Assembly (NCBI GenBank): GCA_002407045.1
Contig: DHKB01000025.1
Span: 38,451 to 56,767, forward strand
Reading direction: 5' to 3'
DNA length: 18,317 nucleotides
Source of the DNA: Candidatus Bruticola papionis
GTDB taxonomy: Bacteria; Vulcanimicrobiota; Xenobia; Xenobiales; Xenobiaceae
A program made the position numbers and the translations under genes. Shown here one piece after another: positions 13,928 through 18,317 of the stretch (the stretch's first letter is position 1; every line of letters starts with the position of its first letter). The notes beneath the pieces were generated by a model. The model did no database searches, was not told the origin of the DNA, and saw only the letters and a list, made by a program, of their open reading frames with translations.

Positions 13928-15070
13928 ATGGCAACAAGCATCGACTATTATGAAGTATTGAATATTTCGCGCAATGCTTCCGATCAAGAAATAAAACAAG
14001 CCTATCGCCGTTTAGTGCGCAAATATCATCCTGATGTAGCTGAAGATAAAGAAAAAGCTCAGGAGGAAATGATTAAGGTCAATGAGGCCTACGGTATTTT
14101 GTCCGACCCTGACAAACGCGCTTATTACGACAGATACGGTGAAGCTCCCGGAACTGCTTCGGCTAGTGGAGGAGAAGGAGGCTTTAGCGGTTTTGGGGGC
14201 TTTGGCGGTTTCGGCGGCTTAGGCGATATTTTTGAAAGCTTTATGAATATGGGCGGCGGCCGTGACGATCGTCAGCCCAGAAGAGGACGCGATATACGCT
14301 TAGGCGTCAAAATCAGTTTGCAAGAAGCTTATACTGGTTGCAAACGCAATATAGAGTTTACTGTGCATGAAACTTGTTTGAGTTGTCGCGGTAAGCTTAC
14401 CACTGAGCCTGACGGTATAGAAGAATGTCCCACTTGTCACGGCGCTGGTCGAGTGCAAAAGCAAATTAATATTGGCTTTGGCACCGTATCTCAAGTGGTT
14501 GAGTGTCCCACTTGCGGCGGCTTAGGTAAGAAAGTTACCAAGCCTTGTCCGGAGTGCAAAGGTACCGGCTTGGTAGAAAATAAAAAGCATATTGAAATCG
14601 ATATCCCGGCTGGTATAGATACTGGAAATGGCTTACGCGTGCCTGAGCAAGGAGAACCTGGAGTTAACGGCGGCCCCAGAGGCAGCGTCGTAGTTATGGT
14701 TGAAGTGGAAGATGATCCACGCTTTATTCGTGAAGGCTCCGATTTAATTTATAAAAAAGACATTACCTTTACGGAAGCGGCTTTGGGCGACAATGTCGAT
14801 ATCGAACAAGTTGTCGGCAAAGCGGAAAAATTGGCTATCCCTGCCGGTACACAAAGCGGCTCTACTTTCCGCATTCGCGGTCGTGGTATGCCAGAATTTG
14901 GCGGCAGCCACTTTGGCGATTTGCATGTGGTCGTCCAAGTAATTGTGCCTACCAAGCTTAACGATAAACAGAAAAAGCTTTTGCAAGAGTTTGCCCAAGC
15001 TGGCCCTCAAGAAGCAAAAGAGCCCAGTAAAGGATTTTTTAGGAGGATCCATGATGCAATCTTCGGCTAG
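13928..15070 (+). CDS. dnaJ: Chaperone DnaJ (Hsp40, type I)
   Basis: J-domain co-chaperone that delivers substrates to DnaK and stimulates its ATPase. All type I domains are present in 380 residues: J domain 5-70 with HPD at 34-36; Gly/Phe-rich region 80-102 with repeated FGG units; zinc-finger domain with eight cysteines (C150, C153, C167, C170, C193, C196, C207, C210); and C-terminal substrate-binding domains with IPAGIDTGNGLRVPEQGEPG and LAIPAGTQSGSTFRIRGRGMP. The first zinc repeat is CLSCRGKL, lacking the second glycine of CxxCxGxG, but all metal ligands are intact. GAGGAG lies about ten bases upstream of the ATG. Its 3' end overlaps prmA and carries the prmA ribosome binding site. Confidence 0.97.
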   Translation: MATSIDYYEVLNISRNASDQEIKQAYRRLVRKYHPDVAEDKEKAQEEMIKVNEAYGILSDPDKRAYYDRYGEAPGTASASGGEGGFSGFGGFGGFGGLGDIFESFMNMGGGRDDRQPRRGRDIRLGVKISLQEAYTGCKRNIEFTVHETCLSCRGKLTTEPDGIEECPTCHGAGRVQKQINIGFGTVSQVVECPTCGGLGKKVTKPCPECKGTGLVENKKHIEIDIPAGIDTGNGLRVPEQGEPGVNGGPRGSVVVMVEVEDDPRFIREGSDLIYKKDITFTEAALGDNVDIEQVVGKAEKLAIPAGTQSGSTFRIRGRGMPEFGGSHFGDLHVVVQVIVPTKLNDKQKKLLQEFAQAGPQEAKEPSKGFFRRIHDAIFG

Positions 15071-15932
15071 CCTGCGCGGCCTTACTTGGCAGGAATTAGA
15101 AATAACTGGTAGTCCCGACATCGCTTGTGAGCTTGACGCTTTCCTTACTTCGTGCCAGTTGGGCGGTTGGGTGGTTGAAGCTGAAGAACCGCAGCTCTGT
15201 TGGGTAGTTTATTTGCCTTGTACTGGCAATTGGGAAGAGCGCTTCAGTAAAGTGCTCCATGGCGTTCGCGAATTGGGCGGCGATTGCCAATTCCGCAAAA
15301 ATATTGTAGATGAAGATTGGGCCAATTGCTGGAAGCAATTCTATCATCCTATGCGTTTTGGACAACATATTGTTGTTTGCCCTTCCTGGGAAGAGTTTAA
15401 GCCTGAAGAAGGTGACAAAGTTATCACTTTGGATCCTGGCATGGCTTTTGGTACTGGCGCTCACGCTAGCACAGCTATGTGCTTGGAAATGCTGGAACGC
15501 GTTTATGCTAAAAACGTGCCGGATCGCATCCTTGATGTTGGTACCGGTTCTGGCATCTTGGCTATCGCCGCTCGCCTTTTGGGCACTCGTCTTATTGTGG
15601 CTTCCGACAGCGACCCTGTGGCTGTCAAAGCCGCTCGCGAAAACTTTGCAGCCAATCATTTAAACGAAGATTGCGACTTGTTTGAATATGTCGGCGTACC
15701 TTTGGAAAAAGGGTGTTTCCCTTTAGTTTGCGCCAACTTGGTTGCCTCTTTACTTTGCCGCTTGGCAGCCGATTTGGTAAAGGTCACTTTGCCTGGTGGA
15801 CAGTTAGTTTTAAGTGGTATCGTCCAGGAACGAGCTGACGAAGTTATCGAGGCATTCGCCGATGAAGGCGCTGAAGTTGTCGATCGTATCGACAAAGACG
15901 ATTGGGTTTGCCTTTTGGTTAAAGTAAAGTAG
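15054..15932 (+). CDS. prmA: Ribosomal protein L11 methyltransferase PrmA
   Basis: SAM-dependent enzyme that methylates lysines and the N-terminus of ribosomal protein L11, cytoplasmic. About 292 residues, the normal length. The N-terminal substrate-recognition domain covers residues 1-60. The catalytic domain has DPGMAFGTGAHAST (127-140), SAM motif I LDVGTGSGILAIAA (160-173), the acidic ASDSDP strand, and CANLVASLL where NILA is common. AGGAGG at 15041-15046 lies seven bases before ATG 15054 and four before ATG 15051, so either of the two adjacent ATGs could be used; I prefer 15054. The gene starts inside the end of dnaJ, so translation is probably coupled. dnaJ-prmA-rsmE is a common order in Bacillota. 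Confidence 0.95.
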   Translation: MQSSASLRGLTWQELEITGSPDIACELDAFLTSCQLGGWVVEAEEPQLCWVVYLPCTGNWEERFSKVLHGVRELGGDCQFRKNIVDEDWANCWKQFYHPMRFGQHIVVCPSWEEFKPEEGDKVITLDPGMAFGTGAHASTAMCLEMLERVYAKNVPDRILDVGTGSGILAIAARLLGTRLIVASDSDPVAVKAARENFAANHLNEDCDLFEYVGVPLEKGCFPLVCANLVASLLCRLAADLVKVTLPGGQLVLSGIVQERADEVIEAFADEGAEVVDRIDKDDWVCLLVKVK

Positions 15933-15941
15933 AGTACGAAT

Positions 15942-16649
15942 ATGCGCATAACCAGAGTTTTTTCTCCGCAAAAATTGAGCGTAGGTTTTCCCTTTGCTCT
16001 AGATAGCGATACAAGCAAGCACCTTACTCGGGTTATGCGCTTGCGTGTAGGGCAGGAATTTGTCTCTTTTGACAACTCTGGCGCCGAATTTGTTTGTCGG
16101 CTTAGCGAAATTTCTCGCCATGGTTTAGCCCAAGGCGAAGTGCTGTCAGTTTCTTTCCCCGATGTGGAGTCCGCTTGTCGCTTGCGCATTTGTCTTTCCA
16201 TAGTTAAAGGCGAACGCTTTGACTGGGCGGTAGAAAAGCTGACCGAACTGGGCGTGGCCGAGATTGTACCTATCCAAACGGAGTTTACTCAAGTGATAGC
16301 TCCAGCTGACAATAAGCGTGAGCGCTGGCAGCGTCTAGCTGCTGGAGCCGCCGGTCAGAGTGGCCGAGTTATGGTGCCTGAGATAGCTGCTCCTCTGAGC
16401 TTTGCTGAAGCTTTGGAAAAGTATGCTGCAGAGGAAACGTGTATTATATTTAACTGTGGAGCTGAGCCTTTTGATCTTAAAGGCGAAGCTCTTACAGCAT
16501 GTACAATTTTTATCGGTCCTGAAGGTGGCTTCTCACCTAGCGAATTACAAGCTGCTGAAGCTTGCGGCTGCCGCTTTTATAGCTTAGGCAAGCGCATTTT
16601 GCGTGTAGAGACAGCAGCTTTGGCAGCAGCCTCACGTTTGGCCATTTGA
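15942..16649 (+). CDS. rsmE: 16S rRNA (uracil-1498-N3)-methyltransferase RsmE
   Basis: SPOUT-family enzyme that methylates U1498 of 16S rRNA using SAM. The 235-residue product has an N-terminal PUA-like domain (1-70, with HLTRVMRLRVGQ at 27-38) and a trefoil-knot catalytic domain with RFDWAVEKLTELGV (92-105), AAGQSGR (136-142), IGPEGGFSPSE (191-201) and LGKRILRVETAALAA (215-229). These are the family's SAM-binding and dimer motifs. It starts nine bases after prmA with only a weak ribosome binding site, consistent with coupling to prmA. No clear hairpin terminator follows; there is an eight-T run near 16678-16686. Confidence 0.95.
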   Translation: MRITRVFSPQKLSVGFPFALDSDTSKHLTRVMRLRVGQEFVSFDNSGAEFVCRLSEISRHGLAQGEVLSVSFPDVESACRLRICLSIVKGERFDWAVEKLTELGVAEIVPIQTEFTQVIAPADNKRERWQRLAAGAAGQSGRVMVPEIAAPLSFAEALEKYAAEETCIIFNCGAEPFDLKGEALTACTIFIGPEGGFSPSELQAAEACGCRFYSLGKRILRVETAALAAASRLAI

Positions 16650-16707
16650 TTTGGCCTTAGGTGAAAAGCACATCTCTATTTTTTTTAGCAAAAAACTCAG
16701 TCAGCTC

Positions 16708-16736
16708 TTGACATAAGCTGTTCTGATCGATAAAAT
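16708..16736 (+). promoter_or_regulatory. Sigma-70-type promoter of the tRNA operon
   Basis: Consensus -35 TTGACA (16708-16713), 17-bp spacer, -10 TAAAAT (16731-16736). The first tRNA begins 13 bases after the -10. This is the best promoter in the window. Confidence 0.9.
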
Positions 16737-16749
16737 ACCTTTGTCCCGA

Positions 16750-16826
16750 GGGCGAATAGCTCAGTTGGCTAGAGCACCTGCGTCACATGCAGGGGGTCAC
16801 AGGTTCGAGTCCTGTTCCGCCCACCA
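16750..16826 (+). tRNA. tRNA-Val(CAC)
   Basis: 77 nt including encoded CCA. Acceptor arm GGGCGAA with TCCGCCC; D-arm GCTC/GAGC; anticodon stem CCTGC/GCAGG with loop GTCACAT giving anticodon CAC; T-arm ACAGG/CCTGT with loop TTCGAGT; discriminator A. It reads valine GTG codons. Acceptor positions 6 and 67 are A and C, a mismatch inside the stem. Confidence 0.93.
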
Positions 16827-16863
16827 TTGTAAGGGACTTAGACAAAAGAGGAATATGCGGTAT

Positions 16864-16940
16864 GGGGGAGTGGCCTAGAGGCTTAGGGCGCTGGCCTGTC
16901 ACGCCGGAGGTCGCGGGTTCGAATCCCGTCTCTCCCGCCA
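16864..16940 (+). tRNA. tRNA-Asp(GTC), copy 1
   Basis: 77 nt including encoded CCA. Acceptor GGGGGAG pairs with CTCTCCC (one G-U); anticodon stem CTGGC/GCCGG with loop CTGTCAC giving GTC; T-loop TTCGAAT; discriminator G, as expected for aspartate. It is identical to the copy at 17080. Confidence 0.95.
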
Positions 16941-16961
16941 AATATTTTCTTCTTTTTGTCT

Positions 16962-17037
16962 GCCGGGGTAGCTCAGTTGGTAGAGCATGCGACTGAAAAT
17001 TGCAGTGTCCCCAGTCCGAATCTGGGCCTCGGCACCA
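16962..17037 (+). tRNA. tRNA-Phe(GAA) with atypical T-loop
   Basis: 76 nt including encoded CCA. Acceptor GCCGGGG pairs with CCTCGGC (one G-U); D-arm GCTC/GAGC; anticodon stem TGCGA/TTGCA with loop CTGAAAA giving GAA; T-stem CCCAG/CTGGG; discriminator A. The T-loop reads TCCGAAT instead of TTCGAAT, so position 55 is C rather than the nearly universal U (pseudouridine 55). A second CCA follows the encoded one. Confidence 0.9.
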
Positions 17038-17079
17038 CCAAAGCGGACGTAGTCCTGTTTTGAAAGAACGCAGCGGTAT

Positions 17080-17156
17080 GGGGGAGTGGCCTAGAGGCTT
17101 AGGGCGCTGGCCTGTCACGCCGGAGGTCGCGGGTTCGAATCCCGTCTCTCCCGCCA
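17080..17156 (+). tRNA. tRNA-Asp(GTC), copy 2
   Basis: Exact duplicate of the tRNA-Asp at 16864-16940, including the seven bases GCGGTAT just upstream and one base downstream. It is the last gene of the tRNA operon, followed by a strong terminator. Confidence 0.95.
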
Positions 17157-17174
17157 AGTATATATGCGGATAAG

Positions 17175-17207
17175 AACGCTTAGCATTCGTGCTGGGCGTT
17201 TTTTTTT
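17175..17207 (+). terminator. Intrinsic terminator of the tRNA operon
   Basis: Eleven-base-pair stem, arms AACGCTTAGCA and TGCTGGGCGTT (two G-U pairs), TTCG tetraloop, followed directly by a T-run. Confidence 0.95.
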
Positions 17208-17306
17208 ATGCTTTTTTATATCTTTCCGAATATAGTACTTGAGGTTAATTATTCTCCGAAGCAGGAAGCCTCTTTTTAAGCAAAGAAGGGGAAAGGGTTG
17301 TTTTTG

Positions 17307-17332
17307 CTAATTGATAAGATTAGTAACTAATC
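17307..17332. promoter_or_regulatory. CTAAT/ATTAG repeats abutting the ribosome binding site of the 17349 gene
   Basis: Perfect inverted repeat GATTAG (17318-17323) and CTAATC (17327-17332) with a 3-nt centre, preceded by another CTAAT half-site at 17307-17311. It directly abuts the GGAGG at 17333-17337. It could be an operator or a small hairpin affecting ribosome access. Confidence 0.4.
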
Positions 17333-17348
17333 GGAGGAATGTTTAAAA

Positions 17349-17720
17349 GTGACTTTATCGAGTGGACTTAGACAGATAACCGAACACACGCCGGTTATTG
17401 CAGTAATACGTCACATCCTTAAAAAGCAGGACGCTCCTATTACAGTGCGCGATCTTACTGCTCAGGTAATAGATGCTTGGGGACGCGATTTCCCCCAGAA
17501 TCCTTATGTAGATTACTGCTTAGTTTATAAATTAGCCGTCGGTATCTTAAACTGTCAGGAGAAATACGATAATTTACCTAACGGAGCTCCGATTTTCTTA
17601 GAGCGTGAGCAACCTGACAGCGATCCTATCATGGTCAATCCTCGTATGAACAGTATTGTTCTTAACGAAATTGCCGACGATTTGGCCGATATTATGCTTG
17701 TCTACAAAGAGCGCTTCTAG
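17349..17720 (+). CDS. Small protein of unknown function upstream of recA
   Basis: 123 residues, not recognised. The N-terminal part (about 15-70: VIAVIRHILKKQDAPITVRD, then LTAQVIDAWG) looks like an alpha-helical fold with a winged-helix-like pattern, faintly reminiscent of HARE-HTH domains, but I cannot support that further. No signal peptide, membrane segment or catalytic motif is visible. Start is GTG 17349 with GGAGG 11 bases upstream; no in-frame ATG precedes it. It stands alone between the tRNA operon terminator and recA, with 97 nt to recA and a candidate recA promoter between them, so it is probably transcribed separately. Codon choice resembles neighbouring genes, which supports it being real. 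Confidence 0.75.
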   Translation: MTLSSGLRQITEHTPVIAVIRHILKKQDAPITVRDLTAQVIDAWGRDFPQNPYVDYCLVYKLAVGILNCQEKYDNLPNGAPIFLEREQPDSDPIMVNPRMNSIVLNEIADDLADIMLVYKERF

Positions 17721-17748
17721 TCAATAGGACTTCTCTCTGGTTCTTTAG

Positions 17749-17778
17749 TTGTTTTGCTTTTGTAAGAATAGCTAAAAT
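17749..17778 (+). promoter_or_regulatory. Candidate recA promoter
   Basis: TTGTTT (17749-17754), 18-bp spacer, TAAAAT (17773-17778). It lies 40 bases before the recA ATG. No GAAC-N4-GTTC or CTGT-N8-ACAG LexA-type box is seen in the 97-nt intergenic region. Confidence 0.5.
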
Positions 17779-17817
17779 TGGGGGGATTATTAAATAAATA
17801 CACGGAGGGGTCTTTAT

Positions 17818-18317
17818 ATGGATAAATTAAAAGCTTTAGATGCTGCTGTAGGGCAGATCGAAAAAGCCTTTGGTAAGGGCTCAATTATGAAATTGGGCGA
17901 AGCGGCTAGCCGTTTCGAAGTGCCAGTTATTCCTACTGGCGCTATGTCCTTAGATTTGGCTTTAGGTATTGGTGGCGTTCCTCGCGGTCGTGTTTGTGAA
18001 ATCTACGGCCCGGAGTCGTCAGGCAAAACTACTTTGGCTTTACAAATTATCGCCGAAGCTCAGCGCAGCGGCGGTGTAGCTGCTTTTATCGACGTTGAGC
18101 ACGCTTTGGATCCAGTTTATGCTCACAATTTGGGCGTAAATACCGACGAGCTCTATGTCTCTCAGCCGGATACTGGTGAACAAGGCTTGGAAATTGTCGA
18201 GATGTTAGTCAGATCCAATGCTGTAGATGTAGTGGTGGTAGACTCCATTGCCGCTATGGTTCCCAAGGCTGAAATTGAAGGCGACATGGGCGATTCTCAT
18301 ATGGGATTGCAAGCTCG
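17818..18317 (+). CDS. recA: Recombinase RecA (5' part, cut by window edge)
   Basis: DNA-dependent ATPase for homologous recombination and for triggering LexA self-cleavage. The visible 166 residues start MDKLKALDAAVGQIEKAFGKG and include Walker A GPESSGKT (64-71), the conserved IDVEHALDPVYA (91-102), LYVSQPDTGEQ (112-122) and Walker B VVVVDSIAAMVPKAEIEG (138-155), running to the start of loop L1 (MGDSHMGLQA). ATG 17818 is preceded by GGAGGGG with seven bases between, a strong ribosome binding site. The C-terminal half is outside the window. Confidence 0.97.
   Translation, partial: MDKLKALDAAVGQIEKAFGKGSIMKLGEAASRFEVPVIPTGAMSLDLALGIGGVPRGRVCEIYGPESSGKTTLALQIIAEAQRSGGVAAFIDVEHALDPVYAHNLGVNTDELYVSQPDTGEQGLEIVEMLVRSNAVDVVVVDSIAAMVPKAEIEGDMGDSHMGLQA

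Noticed and set aside
14180..14225. Short tandem repeats in dnaJ
   Set aside because: These encode the normal Gly/Phe-rich FGG region of DnaJ, not a CRISPR or mobile repeat.
14943..15050. Longer N-terminus for PrmA beginning within dnaJ
   Set aside because: The extra residues are dnaJ in another frame. AGGAGG just before 15051/15054 and the standard PrmA length favour the shorter form.
15096..16201. Two long minus-strand frames opposite prmA and rsmE
   Set aside because: Both overlap well-conserved genes in the opposite strand and show no family motifs.
16783..17157. Minus-strand open frame of 124 residues with repeated GETGFEPATSGV-type sequence
   Set aside because: It is antisense to the tRNA genes. 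This peptide pattern is a well-known false protein arising from tRNA sequence, and its repeats mirror the duplicated tRNA-Asp.

Overview
The window looks like core chromosome of a strictly or facultatively anaerobic member of the Bacillota. The support is: a PgpH-type 7TM-HD c-di-AMP phosphodiesterase next to YbeY; the order grpE-dnaK-dnaJ-prmA-rsmE; a SUF-type Fe-S ATPase; a ferredoxin-dependent 2-oxoacid oxidoreductase of VOR/KOR type; strong AGGAGG-type ribosome binding sites; and tRNA genes with encoded CCA ends. A Negativicutes-like gut anaerobe is my best guess, but only as inference. I see no phage, IS element, CRISPR array or rRNA.

Layout. 1-405 (minus): 5' part of sufC, running off the left edge. 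406-744: a stretch without an intact gene that holds the broken remains of a small membrane-protein gene. Its stop overlaps the start of a lone PTS EIIC gene (745-2097, plus). 2162-5943 (minus): pgpH, ybeY and a gene for a degenerate RNase H domain fused to an intact Nudix domain, consecutive and read leftwards. 6110-6832 (plus): an uncharacterised alpha-helical, possibly HEAT-like protein, divergent from pgpH, ending in a strong terminator. 7086-9934 (plus): a two-gene 2-oxoacid:ferredoxin oxidoreductase in which four subunits are packed into two fused polypeptides (delta-alpha and beta-gamma), followed by a perfect terminator.

10100-16649 (plus): chaperone and modification cluster. GrpE carries an N-terminal extension of nearly 300 residues. 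A gap of about 410 nt rich in inverted repeats follows, then DnaK, DnaJ, PrmA (ribosomal protein L11 methyltransferase) and RsmE (16S rRNA m3U1498 methyltransferase). hrcA is not adjacent and no CIRCE operator is seen. A different, near-perfect palindrome lies just upstream of dnaK. 16708-17207: a tRNA operon with a consensus sigma-70 promoter, tRNA-Val(CAC), tRNA-Asp(GTC), tRNA-Phe(GAA), a second identical tRNA-Asp(GTC), and a strong terminator. 17349-17720: a small protein of unknown function. 17818 to the right edge: 5' part of recA.

The most unusual points are the RNase H-Nudix fusion with every identifiable RNase H catalytic acid replaced, the giant GrpE, the structured grpE-dnaK spacer with its palindrome, the decayed gene coupled to the orphan EIIC, and the tRNA-Phe whose T-loop lacks U55. 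I did not find a convincing wholly new multi-gene system. These are the places most worth testing.
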